This document shows positions 12,920 through 24,780 of a stretch of DNA of 64,000 nucleotides, piece after piece; positions within the stretch are counted from its first letter, which is position 1; each line of letters begins with the position of its first letter. Source of the stretch: Salvia splendens (taxonomy: Eukaryota > Streptophyta > Magnoliopsida > Lamiales > Lamiaceae); assembly GCF_004379255.2 (NCBI RefSeq), contig NC_056039.1:3912501-3976500 (forward strand), given 5' to 3'. Made by a program: the position numbers and the translations under genes. The notes under the pieces were generated by a model. It saw only the letters and a program-made list of their open reading frames with translations, had not been told where the DNA came from and ran no database searches.

Positions 12920-13274
12920 CAGCATCAGCAATGGCGGACCCCCATGCGGAATTCCCACCGGCGTACGGGAATTCCATGGCGGACGTCCGCCATTGTGCGT
13001 CCCTTCCACGGATACGGAATTCCGCGAAGGAATTCGCAGTTCCGCGGGGAATTCCGTGCGGGCGTCCGTCATTGCGTTGAAGCCCGCGGAATTCCCTTTT
13101 AATGCATTAAATGTTTTTTTTCGGTTCCTATATATACATCCCGTTGAACTTCATTTCATTCGCACCACTTGTATTAACAAGTTTCTCTCTCTCTAAATTT
13201 CTTTTATATATCCGTAATGGCCGGTAGTGGTAGTGGTGGTAGTGGTGGTGGTAGTGGTAGTGGTGGTGGTGGGC

Positions 13275-15863
13275 TGTAATACCCCGACTTTTTCTACCTT
13301 TTTATTTATTCTTGAAAGGACGTCGTTTGTACACCTGAAAATTTTTCGTCTTTGTTTCCTTATTGAAAAAAAAACATATTTGGACCTATTAAAATTATTC
13401 TTTTACAAGTCCAATTGATTTTCTTGAGGAAGCCCATCTATTCTTTTGAGCCCTAATTCAACTTCATTATTTCCTGCAAATCAATCCAATTAATTCCCTA
13501 TTTTTTTGTGTGTTTGTTTCACAAATCTGTTCCACAAAATCCGGAAGAAGAGAACAAATCGGTCTTACCCCCCCCCAATCCATGAAATCGGTTCCCATGA
13601 TCCCACGTTCATCACTCCCAACAATCTTGCTATCACATACTCTACTCCTTTCACTCTTCTTAATTTCATCAATGACGGCCGATTCATCATCTTCCGATGC
13701 CAAAGTCCACATAATTTACACCGAGAGACCCGAAGGCGTGGAGCCGGAGCAGTATCACATCAGAACCCTCGCTTCTGTTCTTGGAAGTGAGCATGTTGCG
13801 AGTGGTTTTTCAGCCAAGCTTACTCCTCAGCAGGTTGCTGAGCTCTCAAACGGAAAAGATGGAGATTAACGGCGGTTTAGAACTGCGGCTTCTCTGCGGC
13901 GGTGAACACCGAACAACAATGAAAAAAAAAAGATACAGAGACGGCGATGCATCTACCGGACAGCCGCGGCAGCGCTGGATGATCAGCGACTTCGGTGGAT
14001 GGCGATGGCGGCGTGGTTTCGAGCGGATCAGAGCAGCGACGGAGATGCAGAGGCATCGTGCTGATTTTGGGAAAGATTGAGGGATAGAGAGAAAGAAATT
14101 TGGAATTCGCAATTTGGATTTTTTTCTGATTCTGAGATGAGAGGGAGACATTGTTGTTCCATAACTTGAGAAGAAAGAGACATGAAGATGGCAGATTCAG
14201 AAAGGGACGAGAGCGTTGGTGGAGGAGAAAAGAAGATTGCCTTTTGCTGTTTTGATCTTTTAAAATGAGTTACTCTCATTTTTCAATGAGTTTAGTTATT
14301 TGAAGGAGCTGCTCGACGATGAGCTCACTGGCGAGCAACCTGGGGTTGACGGATCGAACAGGGACGGAGAGCGAGGGCCGGGCTGGATAGCTACGAGCAT
14401 GAACCGATGGGAGAGATGCGAACTGAGGAAGAGCAGAGAGGGAGTTCGTTGCCAAAATTGGGAGAGAATTAGATGGCGAGGCAAATCGCGTGAGAGAAAC
14501 GAGGGGGAATTGGAGTTCTCTAATGATTTTGAGGATTTTCAGCTTCTGGGAGTATAAAGGGAGACGACTTGTTGTTGTGCTTGTGAATTGAGAGAAGATG
14601 GGGATTGGACTCTGAATTGGAAATTTCAAATGGGCAGAAATTGAGGGGAGAGAGATGAGCGTGAGTTTTGGAGAAGAAAGCATTTGGGAATTTTAGCTCC
14701 TTTTATTTCTTGTTGGGCCAACTTTAAAATATTAGGAATTGGGCCAAAGAAATAAATGAGATAGAGTATGGAATTTGGGCCAGTAGCTAGGAGCTTCACG
14801 GATTGAATTAAAGAATCACATTGTGGTGATCGAGTCGGCTGACCTTATGAATTAACGTACGAGGATTTCAAAATTTCTAAGTAATGTCGAAGGGTAAGAT
14901 TTAATATCACAAGGATACATGCATTATTTTTAATTAAATGTTTTGTTCTCTAAAGTCTAATTTTTGCATATTATGTTCTTCCATAAAAAGGGTGAATTCT
15001 TTGGCAAGCTATTTGAAAACAAAACGGCGGAAAGACTAGTTGAGGATTTAAGAGAAAGAGGTGGGCTTTCTTTTTAAATAAGGGCTATGTCCTAAGTATA
15101 TTTATTTTTGCAAAAATATGTTTGTCATGCCATATTTTGTGTTGCTATGGGACCTATCTGAAGTGGCTTTTGCCATGTATGGTTAATCGAATTCGGGTCT
15201 GACTAGGGAGTGAGTCCCTACTCAGGCTAGTGTACACCCCGTAGATCGTGCGCTATCTCTTTGAGTTGGCCGGTCTAGTGGCTTGGAATGTGGCCACATT
15301 CCTTGTCATGTATGTTCAGATATGGTATGGTGATGTTGATGATGTTGAGGTTGATGGCGATGATGATGTTAGTGAAATGTTTTAGTGGCTCGGGCTCTTT
15401 CAAAGTTAAAACCTCGAGGTCACTCGTTAATGGCATGATAAATTTTTTTTTCTTTATTGAAAATGTTTTCGGCATGAGTCCACTGAGTGCATCAAGTACT
15501 CAGCCCTGCATTTCTTTTTAAAAATGTGCAGGTTGAGCTGTGACGAGCGCGGTGGGTGTTGAGCAGAGCTGGTGAAGATTTGTGTTTGCTTTTAAATGTT
15601 CCGAATATATTGTGTCTTCATACATAATATTATTCTTCTCTCGAATGCTTCCGCTGAATATTGTTTCTTTCGCCAAATATTGTTGAGATAATATTTGTTT
15701 TGAGTTGTTGATTGTTGAGATACTCTGATTTTATTCAAGCTATTCCCGTTTGTTTCGAGCTATGGTCGAGTTATGTTGTTTTCCCCTTTCTTCCCCGCTT
15801 CTTTAATCCTCCCCTAGTCGCGATCAACCGTGTTTTCTATCCTTAGAAAATGCGGGCGTGACA
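13275..15863. mobile_element. Solo LTR (about 2.6 kb) nested in the Harbinger MITE
   Basis: Starts TGTAATACCCCG and ends GGGCGTGACA, with TG and CA ends, and is flanked by an exact 5 bp duplication TGGGC (13270-13274 and 15864-15868). No internal gag or pol is present, so this reads as a solo LTR left by recombination. The region near 15190-15260 (GGGAGTGAGTCCCTACTCAG, then GTGTACACC) and CAGCCCTGCATTT near 15502 look like long LTRs of plant chromoviruses (Tekay/Del type), which is my inference from memory of that style. The long minus-strand frame at 14276-14683 has no recognisable domain. Confidence 0.75.
13582..13869 (+). pseudogene. Captured fragment of an inhibitor I9 (subtilisin propeptide-like) protein gene
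   Basis: An ATG frame of 95 codons starts with a signal-peptide-like segment (TLLLSLFLISSMTA) and continues with DAKVHIIYTERPEG, YHIRTLASVLGSE and ASGFSAKLTPQQVAEL. These are the hallmarks of small plant proteins with an inhibitor I9 fold, related to subtilase prodomains. About a dozen residues usually found between GSE and ASGFS are absent, and similarity stops after VAELS, so the C-terminal part of the fold is missing. It lies wholly inside the solo LTR. It is probably not functional as an inhibitor, but the frame is open and has its own ATG. Confidence 0.65.
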
Positions 15864-16356
15864 TGGGCATTATTGAAATGTATTTTTTAATTTGGTGAAA
15901 TGTACTTTTCTTTTTTTATTAATGGAATATTTTTCCCTATTTGTGTTGACTATTTAATTTCATAAATTTCTTACTTCCAGAAATTGTTTAATTTGTAAAT
16001 ATGTGAAAATTTTTTATTGTGGGAATTCCTTCGGGAATTCCGCGGGGAATTCTGCCACTGTGTCGTGGGAATTCCGTATGACGCGGCAGTGCAGTAAGAA
16101 GTCCATATGACGAGGCAGAAGGTGTTTTTGAGAATTCCGCGGGGAATTCCGCACCACTGCTTATGCTCTAAAGCCATTAACTTATTTCCCAATATCCTAG
16201 CGTTATACTGGGATGGAAGACAATAATTCAATGTTATTCCCTCGGCACGTACTTGTAAATATAATAATACTAATACTCGCTAATTATTTAATCTATATGG
16301 AGTTATTACATATGCGTTTGTTACATACTATAAAAAATAGCGCATTTAAATTTAGA

Positions 16357-17306
16357 TCAAAAAAAGTGAGAAGAAGAAGGAGTTGTGTAACAAAATCCGT
16401 AAGTATGTTTCCGGGCTGCGGCGCCAATTTTCCCGACCAGAAAATGTCCCAACAAATCGACCGTGTCCACCAAATTCTCGCGGCAAAGGAACAAATCGGT
16501 GCAGACGCTCTCCACCTCTCTCGTCATCTCATGCACGAACACATGCGTCCCTCCTCCTCCTCCTCCGCCGCCTCTAGTCCTGGCCATAACCCCGGCGGAG
16601 AATATCGACGCCATCCTCCCCGGCGTGTCCGGCGAGTACCCGGACGGCCCGTCGATGACGATGACGTCCCACCCGACCTCATAGATGGAGTTGGGGAGGT
16701 CGTTCACCGCCAGCTGGCAGTCGGAGTAGAGCAGGTTCTGCACCGGTCTGCACTCTCCGTCTACCTCTCTCTTGAAGTCCTCCATCAGACTGCCCAGGTC
16801 CCGCACTTTGGTGGTGAACCGCACGTCGTACGCCTCCACCCACGGGTGCCGCTTCTCGAACCTTAATTTATTATTCACCAATCAAACTTATATATAAATC
16901 GACCAATTGATTTTAGGATGGAACTATGATACCTGGTGACGGAGAAGGGGTACTCGTCGACGAAGACGGTGCGGCCGAGGTGGTTGAGGGAGTTCCAAAG
17001 GAGGGACTCTTGGGTGAGGCCGAAGACGAGGAGGTTGCACGGGGCGGAGCAGCCACGGAGGACGGAGTAAACAGACTCTATCTCTCCGGGGGACATGGTG
17101 GGGGTGGCGTTGGCGGAGGCGTAGTAGAGGAGGGCGTCGGAGATAGGGTCCGGCAGCGGGGATTGAGCGGCGGTGGTGTCTCTTGGGGCGATGAAGCTGA
17201 GGAGGAAGGTGAAGGTGAAGAGGAGGAAGAGGGCCACGACCGTCATCCAAATGCAGCTCCCGCTTTTGTAGGGGTGGAGGACTGGGAATTTTCCGGCGGT
17301 CTTCAT
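16357..17306 (-). CDS. IRX15-L: IRX15/IRX15-LIKE protein (DUF579, xylan biosynthesis)
   Basis: Golgi DUF579 protein needed for normal glucuronoxylan in secondary walls. Exon 1 is 16933-17306 and exon 2 is 16357-16861, a 71 bp intron with GT-AG ends and matching phase, giving 879 nt and 292 residues. The ATG at 17306 gives the family N-terminus MKTAGKF followed by one membrane anchor (about residues 18-42, MTVVALFLLFTFTFLLSF), consistent with a type II Golgi protein. Conserved blocks include CNLLVFGLTQESLLWNSLNH, GRTVFVDE, CRPVQNLLYSDC, WDVIVIDGPSG, PGRM and THVFVHE, and LCRENLV. A run of eight glycines from a GGA repeat precedes THVFVHE. The related GXM methyltransferases are less likely because the tail matches IRX15. 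Confidence 0.92.
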
Positions 17307-19251
17307 CGGAACCACACAACTCTTTTTTATTTCAATTGTCTTGTGCTTATTTAACATATCATATTTAAAATTTTCAAACTTACACTTCTTTTTTTCATAT
17401 GTTTTGATATGAGAATTTAATTTTTGGTTTGGCATTAATTAAGTAATAAGACGTGCGGAGGACTTACTAGGGATTGTGTCTCCCAATTGTGGTGGCACAT
17501 CCCTTGTCTCATTCTTTGTTTTAGTTATGTTTTATTGAATTTCAGTAGTTAGGATTTATGATTTTATTTTATTTTCTAATTAAAAATAATTATTTTGGTT
17601 GGTAATAATTATTTAGCTAGGGAAAAATGTAACAACATAAAAATGATTGGGACTAGACATGTTTTTTTAGTTCTAGTGGTGATTATATAATTTTAATCTC
17701 TATTTACATTTTAAAATAGAATTAAAGTTCAATGCACTTTGTGAGTTAATTTACACAATTAATAACTATATTCCTTTTTTTTACAATATCGATTTTGATT
17801 GGATTTAATTTTGTAATCCTAACATGACTTGGAGGTTTAGTGGTCATATTCATATAGTTTGATGGAGTGATTAAGTGACCGTTATTTATTGATTGAATAT
17901 CTCTTTTATTTTTTATTTTCATGCTTTTGGGGAATAATTGCCTTCGACGAAATTAATACTATTATCGATATTCAAAGCAGATAGTAGACTATCAAAATCT
18001 CATTGTGGTATCAATAGAGAGCCACCTAAAGCCATCGTAATCACAGATCACATTAATGAGTATATAATATTACAATACTATTAATTACGATTAGCAATCA
18101 CAAAATATATTCTGATTAATTTCGTCTAATATTTTTGGTTGGAAATTCATAACAAAGTGCATGCAAACTATTCAATCACAACATTCAATAAGTTGCGACT
18201 TAGTGTGTGAATCTCTTGATGTGAAAGAAACCCACAAATTCATGAGAATTAGTCGTTTGATGTTTTAGTGTCTGAATTCTGATGGATAAACATGGAAAGA
18301 CAATATTTACAATGATAAAACACAATTTAATTGTCATGGCATTATTCATCAATTGTAATTTTATCATATATCGTTATTGTAAATCAAGCTTAATTAGAAA
18401 TATGATTTCTTGTAGGAAATATTTTGTTTCAAAATACAAAACAAAATTTAGGCATCAATCTTAACTACGTCTTAAGTACAATATTCTAACAAATTACAAA
18501 CTTATTGAGTATGCTAGCTATAAACAAAAGTACTTTGCCATTGCATAATACTAGTCGATATAAAACATCTCAGGGATAGAATAAAATATCTTAATATCAT
18601 TATTTTTTGCATAGTGAAAACAATTGAATATCACATCTAAACTACCACAGATGAAATGTCAGATCAAATTAACCGAATAAGGAATACTTTAATTATGGTA
18701 ATATCATCCTTATTAACCTAATTTAGCATTAAAATTATTAAATACTACTTATCTCACGTTTATAAAACATGTTTATCACCATCATATCAACATTGAACTC
18801 ATTAATATACATAGATCTTCTGAATATTAATGTAACTTTGTGTAATCAACCAGTAAAACCATTAGGGAAACAGAGATTGTTCGTATTCAAATAATAATCC
18901 CACCCTCCCACCCCAAAAAAAATAATTCAAAATTAAGCGTAATAAATGTCTATTACAATAGCTATAAAGGGCAGCAGAAGCCCGTGAGGATAAAGGTCTA
19001 CCTATTGATCTCAATCTCACTACAATTCTGGATTCTCACCATCACCACGTGCAAGCAAGAATGCAAAATCTAAATATACAAGCCGGACAAGAATGTACTC
19101 GGTTTTGGGGCGTGACCGATACATATGCATTATACATATTACCTCTCTGTGCCGTAATTTCACTGTAGTTGTATGGAGTAATTAGCCACTACATCACAGA
19201 GGGTACGTGTTAATTTCACTCTTGCTTAGAGCAACCAGCGGTGAAGAGTGA
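17307..19251. other. IRX15-like upstream region and AT-rich intergenic DNA
   Basis: Very AT-rich; no open frame with coding character. The first several hundred bases should include the IRX15-like promoter, but I could not pick a clear TATA box. The bases just below 19252 are the CBSX 3' UTR side. Confidence 0.5.
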
Positions 19252-22063
19252 TCACATTTCCTCGGCAGCCTGCTTTATCTGAAGAGCCGCCCTGACAACA
19301 TCTCCCCTGGTAATAATACCAATCTATCACATGGAAAAATTCAAATTGTAAGAATTGCATTAAGCTGATTATAGCATATTGTGCCAATGCTGTAAGTTGA
19401 GTAGAATCACATTACCAGCTTTCCTACAATATCTACTACAGGTAACCGACGATACTTTGTTTTAAGCAATAACCTGCATCATATCAGCATCTCATTATTC
19501 CTTTGAATGATTGAATCTGAGCTTGTAGATTGATTCACACAAACTGACCAGTTCTGCAGTTAGTGTTGGCTATAGAAAAACTAACATTTCGAGGTAATTT
19601 TTAGATCAACAGATTTACCATTGTTGTACTTATTTAATAAAATGATCAAAATACCTCGCCGCATCCTCAAGATTGGTGTTTTCACGCACAACTAGAGGGG
19701 AAGGAGTCATTACGTCACCAACAACCTTCCCATTAGTTTTACTGAGTAACTTCTGAACTTCATTAAATGTCTGCATAAATAGAATATTAGAAACTGACAA
19801 ACAGGCCAAGTAAAATAGTGAGGATGTTTTACATTGATCAAGGAAATTAATAGATTCAACTCATGAAAGAAAAGTTTATACATACTTTCCAAGTACTATC
19901 GACAACTGGAAACAAATTTGTACTATCTTGTTCACCACCACCTAATTTTGATCAATGAGAAACACAACAAAATTATAAGCAATGAGTAAAAAGGTACTCT
20001 ACTTGATAATAGCTATGTTGATTTAGCCTCTGGAAATTGAAGGAAAGTACAAAAATATGTTAAACTTAATAATTAATATACCGAGAGGAAAAAACAATCT
20101 AGTTTACATATCTTATAGTCCCTCGACACATAGGCATATAAACAATGCACAGTGCTGATAATTGCTGCTATAAATGTGTCCTTTGTCTTGCATAATTTTA
20201 GGTTTGGTGACTAATAAACAGATCTTCCAATTCTAATGGAATTGTCAGTATGTTCTAGTTTCTGTGTGATTCACTCTTTTCAGTGTGATTCAATCTTCTT
20301 GATGACTTTTATGTTTTTTGTTATATACTCAATATGTTAGAGAATAAGTAACTCACATCGGTAATGTTATGTGACCTAGTCTGACATAGTCTCTTGTACT
20401 ATATATATGTGCTTTTATGAAGTAACGAAATATACCTACTTCTTTTCTCTACTATGTCTCTGTATATTTCTTTACATATCTCTATGTTATATTGTTCTAT
20501 ATTTTTCAGTTTCTTTCTTTTCAAGCTCGTGAATGGAGGGAAAGCAAATCAATATCTGCGATGACTACCTAATAAACTGAGTAACCAGCTTTAACAGGTA
20601 GATGTTGTACACTCTACTATAAACTGAGTTTCTATCCTTAGAGGTGCAACTTAGCATAAATACAAGAATATTAAATTGGTTTCACAAATCCAATGGTACC
20701 TGAGATGGAGTCAAGTGCCAACAAATCATAGTCGGAAACCACACCGACCTGTAACACCATCACACAGTTGGTCAAGATTTATGATGAACGGCCACCAAAG
20801 TCATTACTACTAAGAGGTAGGAAAATTGAGATTTATGTTGCTCTCTACAATGCAAAAAGATAATCATACAAGATACGTAGCATTACCAACTTCCAATCAT
20901 CATCAACCACAGGAAATCCAGTAACTCTTTTCTCCACAAGGGTGTCCAAAGCTGGGAAAAAATTAAGAGGGTGGCCAAAAGAATGAGCTAATTGAGAAAT
21001 TCTCAAACCCAAAAATGTACAAATAAAGAAAAAAAAGTAAGATGAAAAGATAGAAATACCTTCATCGACAGTAGTTGTTGGCCTTACAACATGCAATTGC
21101 TCTTTTCTAGTCATAAACTCACCTACATTGTAGGTTCTCTCTCTTGCCTGAAAGATTTAAATGCATGTTTAGGAAAGGTGAAGATTGGTTATACTTGTGC
21201 TTGGGTGGTAGCTTAGACATTAATAATGGAGTACTCCATAAGGTAATCCACCAGACCACCACATACTTATAGTTAGATGGATCTAATAATTTTGAGTTCG
21301 TTAGATCATCTAATCCTACAAATATTCAGTCACAGGCATTGTCAATCTAATATGGAGTATCACCCAAAGTAGACGCCCCCTCAGTATATCATTCTATCAT
21401 CATCTCCATAGAGTTGCTGTGTCCCCGGATTGCTCCAAAAAAATGGGCTGAGAACTACAACATGGTTATAATGGCCACATGGATAAACTAAGGATGATAA
21501 AGCAGGTTAATCTTACGAAAATTGATGGGTATTGGAGGTTTATAGATGGCAAAAAGTCCTAATAATACAAGCATTTCATGTTTTTGTTAACTCTACTAGA
21601 TGCGAACAAATTTTGCAGAGTTCAGGAACGTCGATAGATACAGCCCAGATACAAAACCTCATAGGTATTCAACTCTTCTATTAAATTCTCTGTGTAACGA
21701 TCTTCATCACTAGCTCTAATACACCTAAAATAGTAGTACTACATCATTACAGCTTTGATTGCTTAAAAAACTCTCGTATTTTTACTTTCAATTACGCAAA
21801 TATAGACAATAAGTAGCCAAATTCCAGGGGCGATTACTTACGGGAGCCGAATTGGTGGCACCGGCGGTGGCGACAAGCGAGCGTCGTGATTCAGCAAGTT
21901 GAAGCCGCCTCCGTTTGCTGGTGGAAATAGTAACCGACAGATTGGGGAGAGGAGAGCTAGTGTAGGAGGTAAGGACGCAGGGTAAACTGCGGCCGTGAAC
22001 GAGAAGATCTGCTCCTGAAAGTGAAAAAACAGAGGGAAACTGTGCCAAAATAATGGAATCCAT
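19252..22063 (-). CDS. CBSX1: CBS domain protein CBSX1/CBSX2-like, plastid targeted
   Basis: Protein with a single CBS pair; Arabidopsis CBSX1/2 sit in plastids and modulate thioredoxins on adenosine-ligand binding. I assembled eight exons with GT-AG borders and consistent phase: 21842-22063, 21060-21147, 20887-20951, 20700-20748, 19886-19941, 19655-19770, 19416-19473 and 19252-19323, totalling 726 nt and 241 residues, close to the family length. Exon 1 encodes a Ser/Arg-rich transit peptide. CBS1 holds YNVGEFMTRKEQLHVV, RVTGFPVVDDDWKLVGVVSDYDLLALD. CBS2 holds VGDVMTPSPLVV, LEDAAR, KYRRLPVVD, IGIITRGDVVRAAL. The stop follows QAAEEM. Choice between CBSX1 and CBSX2 is not possible from this alone. 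Confidence 0.92.
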
Positions 22064-22301
22064 GGATGTGGAGAGGGTATGGAAAAAAGCAACAGAGAGA
22101 TGTAGAAAGAAATGAGATATTTTCCACATCTTGCCTGTATGCTGTTTATAGACTTGCAATGTTCAACCAAGTTGGGTGCGTGATTAAGGACTTGTTTGGC
22201 AGAAATCAACGGGTAATGATGTTTCCTGCAAAATTTGTCAAGTTTCATAAATTAATTAATTGAAACTATAATTAACAATAATAAAAATAGGGAAAAATTG
22301 T

Positions 22302-22515
22302 TACTCCCTCAATCCATGATAGTTTGTCCTATTTTTCCATTTCGATTTGTTCTACATAGTTTATCTCATTTCACTTTGATAGTGGATCTTATGTTTCAAT
22401 AACTCATTCTACTCACATTTTATTATAAAAATAATATATAAAAGTAGGATTTATATTTCACTAATTTTTTTAAATTATTTTTCATTATATTTCTTAAAAT
22501 TGAAAAAAAATATCT
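22302..22515. mobile_element. Stowaway-type MITE, truncated
   Basis: Starts TACTCCCTCAATCCATGATAG after TA and continues with the usual Stowaway body (CTCATTCTACTCACATTTTATTATAA). The right inverted repeat is not found, so the end is approximate. Confidence 0.6.
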
Positions 22516-22827
22516 AAGAAGAAAGTAGTACTATTAAAGAATGACATCATCTACCTTTCCCAATAATTCTCAAGAGCACTGTTCGTGAATAGTGTAAAAT
22601 TGTACTCCCTTTCAGCCTCTCGCCAAACAAGCCCCAAATATGCTAGCAATTTAAGCGGTACTGTTTAAACTTTAAACGAGTGGTTCAGAATTAACTTCTA
22701 GTTCATTTCATTTACAAATTGATGCAAGCTACCAAAATCAAATGAACCAACTAGGTTGGATTCATTGACTTGCGGTAGGGGATGGGCATCGTAAAACTCG
22801 AGTTTTATTGAGATAGCTATGTAAATA

Positions 22828-23078
22828 CTCCCTCCGTCCTATAAAGATTGCCTCATTTTCTATTTATGTACGTTCCATAAAACTTGTCTCATTTCACTTT
22901 TTACAATTTTTTATAGTGGACTCATATTCCACTAACTCATTCATACTCACATTTTATTATAAAACTAATATATAAAAATAGGACACACATTCCACTAACT
23001 TTTTCAACTCACTTTTCATTACATTTCTTAAAATCCATGTCCGGTCAAAGTGAGACAGTCTTTATGGGACGGAGGGAG
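22828..23078. mobile_element. Stowaway-type MITE, complete
   Basis: 251 bp with near-perfect inverted ends CTCCCTCCGTCC and GGGACGGAGGGAG, flanked by TA on both sides (22826-22827 and 23079-23080). Confidence 0.9.
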
Positions 23079-23098
23079 TAAGCGAAGTAGTTGCTTAA

Positions 23099-23297
23099 AC
23101 TCTGTCCCATTAAATATGCAACGTTTGGGAATCGGCATAAATTTTTATGTGGTATTATTTTGTGAATTAATGAAGAGAGAGTAAAGTAAGAGAGATGAAA
23201 AAGTAGAGATACAAATATTTCCATTTTAGATAACGTTTCATTTTTAATGGGACAACCCAAAAAGAAAAACGTTTCATTTTTTATGGGACAGATAGAA
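23099..23297. mobile_element. Degenerate Stowaway-like MITE
   Basis: Ends resemble each other in inverse (CTCTGTCCCATTAAAT and TTTTTATGGGACAGATAG). It abuts the previous MITE. Borders are approximate. Confidence 0.5.
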
Positions 23298-23339
23298 TAC
23301 TATGCATGGAATCTGTATTATTTACCGCTAGCCAAACAG

Positions 23340-23560
23340 GGGTCCCGTTTTAAGCAATAATTGTTATATTGGGTCTAACCCGTCGTCTGCGCCTATTTAT
23401 ATAGAAGTAGAGGAAATAACTCTGTAATCCGAAAACAATTTGTTCTTCTTTCTTACCCGTGGACGTAGCCAACACAACGTTGGTGAACCACGTAAATCTA
23501 TGTCTCTTTACGTTTCTGTTTGTCTCGATTACACAATTACTATATTCTCTCGCAACATAG
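23340..23560 (+). mobile_element. LTR remnant (promoter and U5-like part)
   Basis: A TATA-like TATTTATATAGAAG near 23393 is followed by CTCTGTAATCC, then CCCGTGGACGTAG and GAACCACGTAAATC. The last two strings also occur in the U5 part of the Tat element LTR in this window (near 48798 and 56058). No second LTR or coding region is nearby. Confidence 0.5.
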
Positions 23561-24095
23561 ATGTTTACTATGATTAAGTGCGTCTAAGTGATTAAGAACA
23601 ATGTATTGCTAAGCTTCTATGCGTAGTTTTATTAAATAGAGTTTGGGACATCTACAATAAAACTCTTCTTTACTAGTAGTATTTATTGCTAGTATTAGTG
23701 TACTATGTAATGTTCGGGTTGTTATTGTACAAATAATCAATTATCTTAAAAAAATATATATTTATTAAGTACTACTAAACTTAATGTAATTAACGATTGT
23801 TACTAGTATTATAGTATTATGTGTGATTGAGAGGCAATATTTTTGCTTATTTATCCAGACGTGCTATTAAGTGGTTAATTTGGGATTAATATGAATCTTA
23901 AGGATTGTGAATGTATTTGTGCAAATAGAGTTAGTTAGTAGAGTGAATCACATTTTTATATATTTATTTTATTTTAAAATATGAGTTAAATGATTAAGTG
24001 AATATATATTTGTGCTCTTTCTTATTTTAGAATTTACAACAACAAAGGTTTTTTTTTTCTTCCTACAATAGTGATATTTAACTATAAAAAATATA

Positions 24096-24386
24096 CTACC
24101 TCCGTCCCACATTCAATGTCGCATTTAGTGTGGGCGCGAATTTTAAGAAATGTAAAGAAAAATGAATTGAATAAGTTAGTGGATCGTGAGTCTCACTTAT
24201 ATACATTAGTTTTATAATAAAATGTGAATAGAATTGTTTGGTGGAATATGAGGTCTACTTACCATTTATGATAAAAGTGAAATGTGACTCTTATTATATG
24301 ATAGACCGAAATGACAAAATGTGACACTTAATGTGGGTGATAGACCGAAATGACAAAATGTGACACTTAATGTGGGACGGAGATAG
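24096..24386. mobile_element. Stowaway-type MITE with internal tandem duplication
   Basis: Ends CTACCTCCGTCCCACATT and AATGTGGGACGGAGATAG, flanked by TA. Near its right end a 43 bp segment (GATAGACCGAAATGAC to AATGTGGG) is present twice in tandem. Confidence 0.85.
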
Positions 24387-24780
24387 TACTCCATGAGAGA
24401 GTTTGTACGAACAATTTTTTCCGCTTCGTATGCTTCTGCTTATAATATATTACTCCGACATGTATCTCATTTAATTTTTAATATGCTTCTGCTTATAATA
24501 TTGTACTCCGACATGTATCTCATTTAATTTTTAGTACTACCATATTTAGTAAGCATATCTCAAACTATTACAAAATTCTTATTTTCATTAATTTTTAAAA
24601 ATGCGTACCTATCTTGTAGATAATGAGATCATAGGGAATATTATTTTGTTGACTAAATTCGCCATACTAACGATTTACCATCAGACAACTAATAGTCTTA
24701 AAGTTGACTATTGCAACATTTTTAACTATCCAGCTAATTCATAAAAAGAAAGAATACTTTTCCTCCAAAAAAAAAAAAAT

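Larger units (their letters stand above)
12920..16168. mobile_element. PIF/Harbinger MITE (element 1), split by an LTR insertion
   Basis: Begins CAGCATCAGCAATGG and ends CTTATGCTC, imperfect inverted repeats of the GAGCATCC type, flanked by a TAA duplication (12917-12919 and 16169-16171), as expected for PIF/Harbinger. Its left 350 bp and right 300 bp match element 2 at 61835-63219, including GGAATTCC-rich subterminal repeats and the GTGGTA repeat (13218-13273). All transposase sequence is missing. The LTR at 13275-15863 interrupts it; without that insert the MITE is about 650 bp. Confidence 0.85.
22064..24780. other. Intergenic region full of short transposon remnants
   Basis: Between the divergent CBSX and PABP genes. 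Contains three or four Stowaway-type MITEs and an LTR-like remnant, listed separately. No host coding sequence is seen. Confidence 0.6.

Noticed and set aside
13227..13418. Poly-Val frame
   Set aside because: Translation of the GTGGTA repeat of the Harbinger MITE running into the LTR.
14276..14683. 135-codon minus-strand frame in the solo LTR
   Set aside because: Ser/Leu/Pro-rich without any domain; derived from purine-rich LTR sequence.
16213..16866. Long plus-strand frame opposite the IRX15-like gene
   Set aside because: It is the antisense shadow of a GC-rich coding exon; the minus strand shows clear family motifs.
16926..17354. Gly/Glu-rich plus-strand frame
   Set aside because: Antisense of IRX15-like exon 1, low complexity.
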